Shown: positions 39,632 to 48,165, counted from the stretch's first letter. The stretch is DNA of 48,165 bases from Patescibacteria group bacterium (GCA_028687045.1 JAQUAW010000006.1:1-48165), one strand, 5' to 3'. Notes: generated by a model not told the origin, from the sequence alone. Numbers and translations are program-made.

Positions 39632-40825
39632 ATGAATGTAATTACAGATGAAGAAAAAATCCAAAATTTGTTATCACGTGGTGTAGAAAATATTTACCCA
39701 AAGCGTGATTTTTTGGAAAGTAAATTAAAATCTGGCGAAAGACTTACTCTTTATACTGGTTACGATCCTACCGCTCCAACTCTTCATATTGGTCATGGCA
39801 TTACCATGCTCAAACTTCGTGAATTCCAACAACTTGGACACAAAGTTATTATGTTGATTGGGGACTTTACTGGTATGATTGGTGACCCAACTGACAAGGG
39901 CGCTGCCAGACAAAAACTTACTCGTGAACAAGTTTTGGAGAACTGCAAAATGTACCAAAAACAAGCTAGTGCAATTTTGAATTTTGAAGGTGAAAATCCT
40001 GTGGAAGTTCGCTATAATAGTGAATGGTTTCTCAAAATGAATTTTGCTGACGTGCTTGATTTGACTTCACACTTTACTGTACAAAGAATGTTGGAGCGTG
40101 ACATGTTTGATAAGCGTATTAAAGAAGAAAAACCAATTTACTTACATGAATTTTTATATCCTGTGATGCAAGGTTACGATTCTGTCGCTATGGATGTGGA
40201 TGGTGAGATTGGTGGTAATGATCAGACTTTCAACATGTTGGCTGGACGAACTCTGATGAAAGATTTGAAAAACAAAGAAAAATTTGTGCTTGCTGGCAAA
40301 CTTCTGACAGACAATAATGGTAAAAAAATGGGTAAGAGTGAAGGTAATATGATTGCTTTTGCAGACACTCCAGAAGATATGTTCGGCAAGATTATGAACT
40401 GGACTGATGGTATGATTGTCAGTGGTTTTGAAATTTGTACACGTATGCCAATGTCAGAAGTTGAACAAATTAAAAAAGATTTAGAAACTGGTGCTAATCC
40501 TCGTGATGCTAAGTTTAGACTTGCTTATGAAATTACTAAGACTTTCTTGGACGAAGAAGCTGCCAAGCTTGGTCAAGAACATTTTGAAAAAGTCATCCAA
40601 AGTAAAGATAGACCAGACGAAATTCCAGAACTAAAACCTACAAGTTATAATATTATTGAAGTGTTGGTAGAATCAGGACTTAGCACTGGCAAGAGTGATG
40701 CTCGTCGTGCGATAGAGCAGGGTGGGGTCAAAGTAAATGATGAGAAGATTGAAGCTTTTGATTATGATACTAAGCCGGAAGATGTGATTCAAAAAGGTAA
40801 AAGATTTTTTGTTAAGGTAAAATAA
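39632..40825 (+). CDS. tyrS: Tyrosine--tRNA ligase
   Basis: Class I motifs: YTGYDPTAPTLHIGHGITML (HIGH), GDFTGMIGDPTDK, QGYDSVAMDVDGEIGGNDQTFNMLAGR for tyrosine binding, and KKMGKSEGN (KMSKS type). The C-terminal S4 domain (SGLSTGKSDARRAIEQGGVKVNDEKI) binds tRNA-Tyr. Length 397 aa is normal for the TyrRZ-like bacterial form. It is followed after 3 bases by a small membrane protein gene. Confidence 0.96.
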   Translation: MNVITDEEKIQNLLSRGVENIYPKRDFLESKLKSGERLTLYTGYDPTAPTLHIGHGITMLKLREFQQLGHKVIMLIGDFTGMIGDPTDKGAARQKLTREQVLENCKMYQKQASAILNFEGENPVEVRYNSEWFLKMNFADVLDLTSHFTVQRMLERDMFDKRIKEEKPIYLHEFLYPVMQGYDSVAMDVDGEIGGNDQTFNMLAGRTLMKDLKNKEKFVLAGKLLTDNNGKKMGKSEGNMIAFADTPEDMFGKIMNWTDGMIVSGFEICTRMPMSEVEQIKKDLETGANPRDAKFRLAYEITKTFLDEEAAKLGQEHFEKVIQSKDRPDEIPELKPTSYNIIEVLVESGLSTGKSDARRAIEQGGVKVNDEKIEAFDYDTKPEDVIQKGKRFFVKVK

Positions 40826-40828
40826 ATT

Positions 40829-41263
40829 ATGAAATTTGGAATTGTATTAGATTCAAAACAAAACAAAGGAATGCTTACTTTGAATAGTTTAAGTTTTATT
40901 AAAGTTGTGATTGCAATTACGTTATTTGTTATAGTTCAACCTTATTTGTTAAGATCATTTGATTATAGAAGATTTGATTTTATATTATATATTTTGTTAG
41001 TATTTGTTCTTATATTTTTTATGCGTCATAATGTTGTTTTTGATAATGATTTTATTGTATTAGGAGATGGTTTTAGTATGATGACTAAGAAAATTTATTT
41101 TAGTGAGATAAAAGAGTTAAAAATTGATGAATATAGTAGTTTCCATATTATTTTAGCTGATAATAAAGAATTTGTTTTTTGCGCTAGGCGTAAATCTGAA
41201 TATGAAGATTTGAAAAATCAGTTTTACTCTGTGGGCTTATACAAGGGTGATATTAGAAAATAA
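40829..41263 (+). CDS. Small membrane protein, PH-like tail
   Basis: No firm family. Two membrane helices (about 23-43, SFIKVVIAITLFVIVQPYLL, and 50-67, FDFILYILLVFVLIFFM) precede a ~75-residue beta-rich domain (VVFDNDFIVLGDGFSMMTKKIYFSEIKELKIDEYSSFHIIL...) whose pattern recalls bacterial PH-like (YcxB/DUF304-type) domains. It sits between tyrS (3-base gap) and argS (5-base gap), so it is likely in one operon with them; no functional link to tRNA charging is evident. Confidence 0.7.
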   Translation: MKFGIVLDSKQNKGMLTLNSLSFIKVVIAITLFVIVQPYLLRSFDYRRFDFILYILLVFVLIFFMRHNVVFDNDFIVLGDGFSMMTKKIYFSEIKELKIDEYSSFHIILADNKEFVFCARRKSEYEDLKNQFYSVGLYKGDIRK

Positions 41264-41268
41264 ATTAT

Positions 41269-42975
41269 ATGAATAAAATTTTACAAACAAAAATTCAAGA
41301 AATTTTGGGATTAGAAAATCTAATATTTTCAACTCCACCAAAAGCTGAGATGGGAGACATTTGTTTTTCAGCATTTGAAGAAGCAAAAAAAAACGGAAGT
41401 AATCCTGTGGACGTTGCCAAAGAATTGGCTGAAAATTTCAAAACCAAAATTTCAAATTTCAAATTGATTGATAGAGTAGAACCTTTTGGACCTTATGTTA
41501 ATTTATTTTTGAATACATCAGAAGTCAGTAAATTAATTTTGTCAGAAGTAAATGAAGATTTTGGCAAAAATAATATTGGACAAAATAAAAAAGTTTTGAT
41601 TGAATATCCTAGTCAAAACACTCACAAAGAATTTCACATCGGACATTTTCGCAATGTTTGTATTGGCAATACTATTGTCCAAGTTTATCGTGCGAGTGGT
41701 TATGATATTATCCCGATGAATTACGTCAACGACTTTGGTCGTCATGTGGTGAAGTGTTTGTGGGGAATAAAAAATAGTTCTTTGTTTGATGTTTCTAGTT
41801 TAGAGATTGAAAATACTGAAAATAAACAAAAAATGTTAGGTCAGATTTATGCCAAAGCTAGTAATTATTTAAAAGATCATGATGAAGATTATAAGGCTGA
41901 GTTGGATGACATGCAACAAAAGCTGGAAAGTGGAGAAGCTGAAATTACTAAATTGTTTTTTGAAACCAGAAAATGGAGTACTGATGGTTTTGCGGACTTG
42001 ATGCAAGAAATGAAAGTAGAACATGATTCTATTATTTATGAAAGTGAAGTGAAATCTGCCGGTCAAAAATTGGTTGATGAATTATTAGATAAGAAAATTG
42101 CGCAAGTAGGTGAAGGTGGTGCTATTATTGCTGATTTGAATAAATATAATTTGGATATTGCGTTGCTTCGCAAAAGTACTGGCGGTGGCGTGTACATGAC
42201 TAGTGATTTGGCTTTGTCTTCTGAAAAATTTAGACGTTATGAGGTGGAAGAAAGTATCAATTTGACAGGAAGTGAACAAAATTTTTATTTCAAACAATTA
42301 TACAAAATTTTGGAGCTTAGTGGTTTTGATAACAAAATGACGCATATTGGTTATGGTCTAGTCAATTTGCCAAGTGGTAAAATGTCTTCTCGTGCTGGCA
42401 ATGTAATTCTTTATGAAGAATTGCGAGACAGAGTTTTGGAACATTTACAAAAAGAAACAAAAGCTCGTCATGAAGATTGGGATAACGAAAAGGTAAATAC
42501 TACTGCTCACACTTTGACTATGGCTGTACTTAAGTTCACCATGCAAAAGCATGAAGCTGACAAAGTCGTAACTTTTGATTTTGATGAAGCTGTAAGTTTC
42601 GATGGTTTTAGTGCCCCATACATACTTTATACAGTAGCTCGTATCAATAGTTTACAGAAAAAATTTACCGGTAAATTGAATGATGATACTGATTTCGCTT
42701 TGTTTACAGAAGATGAAGTAAAAAATTTAGTTATGAAAGTATCTGATTTTCCAGAAATTATTACAAAATCATTGGAAAATTATAATTCATCTGTTATTGC
42801 TAAATATTGTTTTGATTTAGCCAAAATGTATAATGATTTTTACAATAAGTACAGTGTTTTGAATGCTGAAAGTGAAGAGCTGGTAAAGACAAGATTATAT
42901 TTGAGTTCCAAAGTTTCAGAAGTTTTGACAAAGGCTCTTGGATTGCTTACAATAGATGTGGTCTCTGAAATGTAA
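41269..42975 (+). CDS. argS: Arginine--tRNA ligase
   Basis: Class I motifs: EYPSQNTHKEFHIGHFRNVCIGNTI (HIGH region) and GYGLVNLPSGKMSSRAGNVI, the usual Arg-specific region, plus the C-terminal DALR anticodon-binding domain (FSAPYILYTVARINSLQKKF ... FYNKYSVL). The N-terminal tRNA-binding domain is present but divergent (KAEMGDICFSAFEEAKKNGSNPVDVAKELAEN). Length 568 aa is normal. Confidence 0.96.
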   Translation: MNKILQTKIQEILGLENLIFSTPPKAEMGDICFSAFEEAKKNGSNPVDVAKELAENFKTKISNFKLIDRVEPFGPYVNLFLNTSEVSKLILSEVNEDFGKNNIGQNKKVLIEYPSQNTHKEFHIGHFRNVCIGNTIVQVYRASGYDIIPMNYVNDFGRHVVKCLWGIKNSSLFDVSSLEIENTENKQKMLGQIYAKASNYLKDHDEDYKAELDDMQQKLESGEAEITKLFFETRKWSTDGFADLMQEMKVEHDSIIYESEVKSAGQKLVDELLDKKIAQVGEGGAIIADLNKYNLDIALLRKSTGGGVYMTSDLALSSEKFRRYEVEESINLTGSEQNFYFKQLYKILELSGFDNKMTHIGYGLVNLPSGKMSSRAGNVILYEELRDRVLEHLQKETKARHEDWDNEKVNTTAHTLTMAVLKFTMQKHEADKVVTFDFDEAVSFDGFSAPYILYTVARINSLQKKFTGKLNDDTDFALFTEDEVKNLVMKVSDFPEIITKSLENYNSSVIAKYCFDLAKMYNDFYNKYSVLNAESEELVKTRLYLSSKVSEVLTKALGLLTIDVVSEM

Positions 42976-42981
42976 TTGGAA

Positions 42982-43026
42982 GGCTTAAAAAGCTTGAAAT
43001 GCTTAAAAGGCCTAAAATGCTGAAAG
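42982..43026. repeat. Nonamer repeat, unit like NGCTTRAAA, copy before pyrD
   Basis: Units GGCTTAAAA, AGCTTGAAA, TGCTTAAAA, GGCCTAAAA, TGCTGAAAG. 42987-43011 equals 28899-28923 base for base. A further T/G-rich repeat-like stretch (TTAGTGTTATTTGTGAG...) follows to about 43060. Confidence 0.75.
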
Positions 43027-43108
43027 TTTTAATTATTAGTGTTATTTGTGAGTATTTGTGTTATCCTAAAAATAAAGTTTAAATATATAACTATTGCATT
43101 GATATCAT

Positions 43109-44203
43109 ATGTTGTATAAAAAAATACTTCGCCCAATTTTATTTAAAACTGATCCAGAAAAAATACATCATTTTGTTATCAATATGTTGGGCGCCATTAG
43201 TGTTGTGCGTCCTTTTTATTTTTTGATTAAAAAATTTTTGTTTATTGATGATCCTCGTTTACACGTGAAGCTTGGAAATATTGAATTGAAAAATCCTGTT
43301 GGCTTATCAGCAGGCTTTGACAAAGATATTACTGCACCATTGGCCTATCCGATGCTTGGTTTTGGTTTTGCAGAGCTTGGGTCAATTACCAATTCAGCTC
43401 AACCAGGTAATCCTAAGCCAAGATTATGGCGTTTACCAAAAGATAATGGTCTTATCGTTTACTACGGTTTGTCCAATTGTGGTAGTCTAGAAGCAGCTAG
43501 AAAAATTAAGAAAAAAATGCAAAAACGTGATATTCCTTATGGCATTAGTATTGCGGTGACCACAGGTTTGGAAGGAAAAGAAATGGCAGATGATTATGTC
43601 CGTTCATTTTTGGATTTGTATGAGTTGGCTGATTATATTACCTTAAATGTTAGTTGTCCGAATGTTGCTAAGTGTGATGTTTTTGCTCAAGTTTCTTTTA
43701 TAGAAGAACTTTTGCAGAAAATTATGAATATTGTTTCCGCCCAAGGCGGACCAGTATTCTCTGGAAAAAAAATAAAGAAAGATATTTTCATCAAGATTGG
43801 ACCAGACATGAGTTATGAAGATTTGGACAAGGTGATAGATTTGTGTTTGAAATATGAGATTACGGGTATTGTGGCAACTAATCTGATAAAAAATAGATCT
43901 TGGGTCAAAAAATTTGAATCATCTCCTGAACAGTTGAATCATCCTGGTGGAATTTCTGGCAAACATTTGCAAGATAGAAGTAACAAAATAATTAGTCATA
44001 TCCGTGAACGAGCAGGAGACAAATTAAAAATCATTGGGGTTGGTGGAATTTTTACAGCAGAAGATGTTTATGTTAAAATGAAAGCAGGTGCTGACGCTGT
44101 GCAAATGATTACAGGTTTTATTTACGGTGGACCTTTGACTATTAGAAAGATTAATAAAGGTTTATTAAAAATTTTGGAGGATAAAGAACAGATTAAAAAT
44201 TAA
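43109..44203 (+). CDS. pyrD: Dihydroorotate dehydrogenase, class 2-like
   Basis: The N-terminal helical part (LFKTDPEKIHHFVINMLG) is that of quinone-linked class 2 enzymes. The FMN barrel motifs follow: NPVGLSAGFDKD, GFGFAELGSITNSAQPGNPKPRLWRL, LNVSCPN, FIKIGPDMSYEDL, GIVATN, HPGGISGKHL, GVGGIFTAEDVYVKMKAGADAVQMITGFIYGGP. It oxidises dihydroorotate to orotate in pyrimidine synthesis. The usual INRMGFNN segment reads IVYYGLSNCG, an odd change near the substrate. An in-frame palindrome (43736-43750) adds residues near SAQGGP. No other pyrimidine gene is nearby; the ThiF gene follows after 8 bases. Confidence 0.9.
   Translation: MLYKKILRPILFKTDPEKIHHFVINMLGAISVVRPFYFLIKKFLFIDDPRLHVKLGNIELKNPVGLSAGFDKDITAPLAYPMLGFGFAELGSITNSAQPGNPKPRLWRLPKDNGLIVYYGLSNCGSLEAARKIKKKMQKRDIPYGISIAVTTGLEGKEMADDYVRSFLDLYELADYITLNVSCPNVAKCDVFAQVSFIEELLQKIMNIVSAQGGPVFSGKKIKKDIFIKIGPDMSYEDLDKVIDLCLKYEITGIVATNLIKNRSWVKKFESSPEQLNHPGGISGKHLQDRSNKIISHIRERAGDKLKIIGVGGIFTAEDVYVKMKAGADAVQMITGFIYGGPLTIRKINKGLLKILEDKEQIKN
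43736..43750 (+). repeat. 15-base palindrome inside pyrD
   Basis: TCCGCC-CAA-GGCGGA lies in frame in pyrD and encodes about five residues (SAQGG) in a variable loop. It is the exact reverse complement of the intergenic copy at 5415-5429. Confidence 0.8.
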
Positions 44204-44211
44204 TTTTTTTT

Positions 44212-45300
44212 ATGATAATTTTAAAAGAGAATATTGAAAAAATAGAGACATTAAAAAAAGAAGGTGTGATTTTTTGTGACAATCTGCAAGAACAATTGGA
44301 AGAATTGTGTGAAATAAAAAATCCAATATTAAGAGATGACAAAGAAAAAATGGCAGAATTGAAAAAGACTTTTGTTTTTGAAAATAAAGATAAATTTGTT
44401 TATTTTTATATACCCGAAAGAAGAAGTTGTCATAAAATTTTGTTAGAGAATGATTATTTTGAATTAAGAACGGCTAGAAATAAAAATCTTATAACTTTGG
44501 AGGAACAAAATAAATTTCGTGAAGCAAAAGTATGTTTTGCTGGTCTTAGTGTTGGTAGTAATATGCTTAGACTTTGTGCTTTACAAGGTGGCCCAAAAAA
44601 TATCAATATTGCTGATATGGATGTATTGGGGCTTAGTAACTTAAATAGAATTTTAGCTGGTGTACATGATTTGGGTAAAAAAAAGACAGAAGTAGTTTCT
44701 GAATATCTTTATGAAGTAGATCCTTATTTACAAATAAATTTATTTAGTGATGGTATAAACGAAAAAAATGTTGAAGATTTTATTAGAATAAATGGTGAAG
44801 TAGTAGATGTTATAGTAGATGAAGTAGATGATATCAAGTCAAAAATAGCTTTGCGTCAAATGGCTGATAAATATAAAAAACCTTTGATAAGTGTAGCTGA
44901 CAATGCTGATGGTGTGATTATTGAAGTTGAAAGGTATGACCAAGATTTTACCTTTGGGATGTTTGCTCAGAGATTAGAAATTTTGAAAAAATTTGGTAAT
45001 CCTCAAGAAATGACTATTGAGGCTAAAGCTAAAGCTATTACACATTTTATTGGTATTGAAAATATTGATACAGATATGTTAATTTCAGTGTCAGAAGTTG
45101 GTAAAAATCTTTATTCTTGGCCACAGCTTGGTGGAGCAGCTGTTTTGTCTGGTGTGGTAGGATCTTATCTTATAAGAAAAATAGTTAATGGTAGTAATAT
45201 AAAAAGTGGTGTTTATCTATTTTCTTTAAAAGATCTTTTTGATTTAGAAAATGAAGAAGAAAAAAAGAAAAGAGAAAATATTTTAAAATTCTTTAATTAA
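44212..45300 (+). CDS. ThiF/E1-like adenylyltransferase family protein
   Basis: After an N-terminal domain of about 100 residues, the E1/ThiF Rossmann fold starts with AKVCFAGLSVGSNMLRLCALQGG (nucleotide loop GLSVGS, 111-116), then INIADMDVLGLSNLNRI (Asp and the Asn/Arg pair used with ATP) and VIVDEVDDIKSKIALRQMA. ThiF-like enzymes adenylate a C-terminal carboxylate of a carrier or peptide. No zinc CxxC pair and no clear catalytic Cys is seen, and no small ubiquitin-like carrier gene is adjacent. It lies between pyrD (8 bases) and the ammonia-lyase (20 bases), in a group that probably makes or modifies a small molecule. Confidence 0.85.
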   Translation: MIILKENIEKIETLKKEGVIFCDNLQEQLEELCEIKNPILRDDKEKMAELKKTFVFENKDKFVYFYIPERRSCHKILLENDYFELRTARNKNLITLEEQNKFREAKVCFAGLSVGSNMLRLCALQGGPKNINIADMDVLGLSNLNRILAGVHDLGKKKTEVVSEYLYEVDPYLQINLFSDGINEKNVEDFIRINGEVVDVIVDEVDDIKSKIALRQMADKYKKPLISVADNADGVIIEVERYDQDFTFGMFAQRLEILKKFGNPQEMTIEAKAKAITHFIGIENIDTDMLISVSEVGKNLYSWPQLGGAAVLSGVVGSYLIRKIVNGSNIKSGVYLFSLKDLFDLENEEEKKKRENILKFFN

Positions 45301-45320
45301 TTGAAAATTAATTTTATATT

Positions 45321-46928
45321 ATGGATTCTGAGTTTTTGTTTTTAACAGGGGAGGGACTTGGTGTAAACGAAGTACATGAAGTAGCTTTTGGTCTTAGAAA
45401 AGTGCAAATTGCAGAGGAAGCAAAAAAAAGAATAATTGAATCACGTGAAATGTTGGATTTATGGGTGGATGAAGAAAAAATAGTTTATGGTATCACTACA
45501 GGTTTTGGACCTTTGGTTTCTGTATTAATACCAAAAAAACATCAGAGTGATTTGCAAGAAAATCTTATTAGAAGTCATTCTTCAAATGTAGGACCTCTTT
45601 TTTCCAAAGAAGAAGTTAGGGCTGCGATGTTACTTCGTATCAATGCTTTTTGCAAGGGTTATTCGGCTATCAGGTTGGAAACAGTAGAATTGATGGTAGC
45701 TATGCTTAATAAAGGTTTGCATCCTTGTGTACCTCAATTTGGTTCTGTAGGTGCTAGTGGAGATCTTACACCTTCATCACATATAGCTTTGTCACTCATG
45801 GGTGAAGGTAAGACAGAGTATCAAGGTGAAATATTAGATACCAAAGAGGCTTTGAAAAAAACAGGTTTAGAACCTGTTAAACTCATGGCTAAAGAAGGAT
45901 TAGCTCTTATCAATGGTACTACTATGATGACAGGTGTAGCAGCTTTGCAGGTTTATGATACTTGGAATCTGATTAGAACAGCTGAGGCTATAAGTGCTTT
46001 GTCTATTGAAGTTTTGTTGGGTTCTATTGAACCATTTTTGGTTAGAGCACATGAACTTGCCAAACCACATCCAGGACAAATAAATACTGCTTATAATCTT
46101 AGTGAAATGTTGAAAGATAGCAAATTGATTTGGACAAAGGAGAAATTAAAAGAAATTCAAGAAAAATTACAAAATACTGTTAAGGAAAATGGCAATGTAA
46201 CAGATAGTAGTATTCATGTTCAAAATGTTTATTCTCTTCGTGCTACGCCACAAATTTTGGGAGCAGTACGTGATGCTTTGGATTATATAACTAGACAAAT
46301 TACCACAGAGATGAATTCTGCTAATGACAATCCTTTGTTTTTCAAAGATATGGATATGGTTTACCAGGGTGCACATTTTCATGGACAACCAGTTGCTATG
46401 CCAATGGATATGTTGTCAATTTCTTTGACTGAAATAGCTATTCTTTCTGAAAGAAGATTAAACAAAATGTTGGATAGAAAAAGAAGTGAAGGTCTGACAC
46501 CTTTTTTAGCAGGAGATAAATTTGGTCTTCGTTGTGGTTTTGAAGGAGCACAATATATACCAACATCTTTGGTAGCTGAGTGTCGTACTATGTGTGTGCC
46601 TGCTTCTATACAATCTATCCCTTCAAATGAAGAAAACCAAGATGTAGTTAGTATGGGACTTGTGGCTGCACGTAAAGCAAGAGATATCAAAGAAAAAATA
46701 TCTTATGTTTTGTCTGTAGAACTTTTGGTAGCTTGTAATGCTGCAGAAGAAAGAGGTATTGAGAATCTGTCTTCTGTTGGTAAAAAAGTTTATGATCTTG
46801 TTAGAGCAGATATTTCAAAATATGATGAAGATAGACAAATGTCTTTAGATATTGAAAAAATGAATTCCTTAATTAAGGAAGGTTCAATTGTTACTGAAAT
46901 TAAAAAGATTATTCCAGACTTAAAATAA
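45321..46928 (+). CDS. MIO-type aromatic amino acid/histidine ammonia-lyase
   Basis: The self-made MIO cofactor triad Ala-Ser-Gly lies at about 145-147 in GSVGASGDLTPSSHIALSLMGEG. The catalytic Tyr56 is in VYGITTGFGPL, with EGLALINGTTMMTG, NSANDNPLF and NQDVVSMG as further family motifs. It removes ammonia from an amino acid to give an acrylate. Selectivity is mixed: Ser85-His86 (NLIRSHSSNVG) is the pattern of histidine ammonia-lyase, but NQDVVSMG is that of tyrosine/phenylalanine lyases and MIO aminomutases (HutH has NQEDHVSM). No other hut gene is present. The 535-residue length is normal. The PaaK-like gene follows after 4 bases. Confidence 0.9.
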   Translation: MDSEFLFLTGEGLGVNEVHEVAFGLRKVQIAEEAKKRIIESREMLDLWVDEEKIVYGITTGFGPLVSVLIPKKHQSDLQENLIRSHSSNVGPLFSKEEVRAAMLLRINAFCKGYSAIRLETVELMVAMLNKGLHPCVPQFGSVGASGDLTPSSHIALSLMGEGKTEYQGEILDTKEALKKTGLEPVKLMAKEGLALINGTTMMTGVAALQVYDTWNLIRTAEAISALSIEVLLGSIEPFLVRAHELAKPHPGQINTAYNLSEMLKDSKLIWTKEKLKEIQEKLQNTVKENGNVTDSSIHVQNVYSLRATPQILGAVRDALDYITRQITTEMNSANDNPLFFKDMDMVYQGAHFHGQPVAMPMDMLSISLTEIAILSERRLNKMLDRKRSEGLTPFLAGDKFGLRCGFEGAQYIPTSLVAECRTMCVPASIQSIPSNEENQDVVSMGLVAARKARDIKEKISYVLSVELLVACNAAEERGIENLSSVGKKVYDLVRADISKYDEDRQMSLDIEKMNSLIKEGSIVTEIKKIIPDLK

Positions 46929-46932
46929 TTTT

Positions 46933-48165
46933 ATGTATGATTCCTATGAAAAACTTTCAGCTGATTTGAAGACAAAACCAGCTGATTTTTGGGTTAAAAA
47001 AGGGGAAGAATATGCTTTGGAATTGTTTCATAGAGCTGCTGAAAAGGTACCAGCTTATCAAGATTTTTTATCCAAAAATTCAGTAGATCATAAAAAAATT
47101 ATTACGATAGAAGATTTTAAAAGTGGGGTTCCTGTTATTGATAAGGAGAATTATATTTATAAATATAGTTTGAGTGAATTATGTTGGAATGGAGATGTCA
47201 CTCAAAGTTCACTAATATCCCAAAGTTCTGGCACAACTGGTAGTCCTCATTTTTGGCCACGTTTTGCTAAATATGACAAGGATTTAAAATTAGTGCATGA
47301 GGTTTTTTTTAAAGATTTGTATAATACCGATAATAAAAAAACCTTATTTATAGTTTGTTTCTATTTGGGTGCACATATTGCTGGAGTAGTTACTGCTAAT
47401 GCAGTAAGAGATATTTTGTCTGATGGAATGAGAGGGTCTATAGTAACAGCAGGTATAAATAAAAAAGATATTTTTAGTACAATAAATAAATTGTCACCTT
47501 TATTTGATCAGACAATCTTGATGGGCTATCCTCCATTTTTACGTGATATCATTTTAGATGGTAAAAATGATGATGTGGGTATAGATTGGGAAAAAATAAA
47601 TTTGAAATTCATGTTTTCAGCTGAGTCTTTTCCAGAAAATTGGAGAGATAATTTATACAAAAATTCTGGGATAAATAATTTTTTACAAAGTGGCTTTAAT
47701 GTTTATGGTTGTTCAGAGGTTGGGTTCATGGGACATGAAAGTGAATTTACTATCAAATTGAGAAAATTTTTGGAGAATAATTCAGAATCTAGAAGTTTAT
47801 TTGGTTTGGTAAATGGTTTTGTGCCTGCTATATATCAATATCATCCTTGGAATAAATATTTTGAGTCAATAAACAATCATTTGGTTTGTACTTCTGACAA
47901 TGGTTTACCTCTAATTAGGTATGATATAAAAGATATAGGGGTTGTTTATAAAACAGATGAAATTAAAGAAAAATTTTCAAGTAAAATAGATATGGGAAAT
48001 ATTTGGAATTTACCAATTATTACCGTTTTTGGTAGGAGTGATTATACCGCCACTATTTATGGAGTTAATGTATATCCTGAACATATCAAAGCTGTAATAG
48101 CCAAAGATAATTTTATAAATTTGATTGGTGATAAGTTTTTTTTGAAAACAGTTTTTGAGAAGGGC
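46933..48165 (+). CDS. PaaK-like (phenylacetate-CoA ligase family) adenylating enzyme, partial
   Basis: Translation from the ATG at 46933 stays open to the window end (411 codons). ANL-superfamily motifs are clear: SQSSGTTGSPHFWPR (ATP loop), YGCSEVGFMGHESEF, LPLIRYDIKDIGVVY and FGRSDYTATIYGVNVYPEHI (A8-like hinge). It should activate a carboxylic acid as an acyl-adenylate, and perhaps pass it to CoA or a carrier. The acrylate made by the upstream lyase is a plausible substrate; that is inference from order. The C-terminal end is outside the window. Confidence 0.85.
   Translation, partial: MYDSYEKLSADLKTKPADFWVKKGEEYALELFHRAAEKVPAYQDFLSKNSVDHKKIITIEDFKSGVPVIDKENYIYKYSLSELCWNGDVTQSSLISQSSGTTGSPHFWPRFAKYDKDLKLVHEVFFKDLYNTDNKKTLFIVCFYLGAHIAGVVTANAVRDILSDGMRGSIVTAGINKKDIFSTINKLSPLFDQTILMGYPPFLRDIILDGKNDDVGIDWEKINLKFMFSAESFPENWRDNLYKNSGINNFLQSGFNVYGCSEVGFMGHESEFTIKLRKFLENNSESRSLFGLVNGFVPAIYQYHPWNKYFESINNHLVCTSDNGLPLIRYDIKDIGVVYKTDEIKEKFSSKIDMGNIWNLPIITVFGRSDYTATIYGVNVYPEHIKAVIAKDNFINLIGDKFFLKTVFEKG

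Noticed and set aside
1-48165. CRISPR arrays
   Set aside because: The repeats seen have periods of 7 or 9 bases without spacers, or are isolated palindromes; no cas gene is present.
1-48165. UGA=Gly recoding as in Gracilibacteria/SR1
   Set aside because: UGA ends several genes (for example at 9412-9415 and 8678-8681 overlaps) and no in-frame UGA is needed in any conserved protein.

Overview
The window looks like part of a chromosome of a Candidate Phyla Radiation (Patescibacteria, Parcubacteria-like) bacterium. This is inferred from the very AT-rich DNA, short intergenic gaps, near-leaderless starts, and a mix of a core gene set (UvrA, RNase J, SecG, enolase, L19, three aminoacyl-tRNA synthetases) with small proteins of unknown function. 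TGA is used as a stop codon (for example in the ATGA overlaps at 9412-9415 and 8678-8681), so the code is the standard bacterial one and not the UGA=Gly code of Gracilibacteria/SR1. No rRNA, CRISPR array, transposase or phage gene was seen.

Layout. 1-5.5 kb: an EndoQ-like PHP nuclease, a Lys/Ala-rich histone-like peptide, an HD hydrolase, a tRNA-Ile(UAU) locus with three decayed tRNA copies that carry palindromic inserts, then pseudouridine synthase, guanylate-kinase-like and L19 genes. 5.5-12.8 kb (minus strand): an accessory/defence block with a conserved-looking unknown, a Panacea-type toxin-antitoxin pair, a small secreted Cys protein, and a tight five-gene operon that joins a Dam-like methyltransferase, a GmrSD-like DUF262/DUF1524 protein, a MutH/Sau3AI-like nuclease, a second DNA methyltransferase and a small membrane protein. 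12.8-18 kb: uvrA, a VirB2/TrbC-like pilin-type protein and a membrane-anchored DsbA-like oxidoreductase. 18-22.7 kb: secG, a membrane-anchored peptide-binding protein, and RNase J behind a strongly structured leader. 22.9-25.7 kb: a complete ABC-three-component (ABC-3C) conflict system. 25.9-27.9 kb: small accessory genes flanked by an intact and a broken copy of one gene. 27.9-35.3 kb: a SIMPL protein, enolase, phosphoglycerate mutase, a tandem mutase paralogue that has lost most metal ligands, a four-helix-bundle protein and a DHH-family protein with altered ligands. 35.6-43 kb: valS, an orphan soluble histidine-kinase-like ATPase, tyrS, a small membrane protein and argS. 43.1 kb to the end: pyrD, a ThiF/E1-like enzyme, a MIO ammonia-lyase and a PaaK-like adenylating enzyme (cut by the window end), which look like a small biosynthetic cluster.

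The strongest candidates for something new are (i) the Dam/GmrSD/MutH/second-methylase/membrane-protein operon with a palindromic operator, (ii) the ThiF + MIO lyase + PaaK-like cluster, (iii) the structured, switch-like RNase J leader, (iv) palindromic elements inserted in tRNA copies and, in frame, inside protein genes, together with short heptamer/nonamer tandem repeats in gaps and inside valS, and (v) a probable iPGM pseudoenzyme next to the real enzyme. All functional statements are from reading motifs by eye; no database search or folding program was run.
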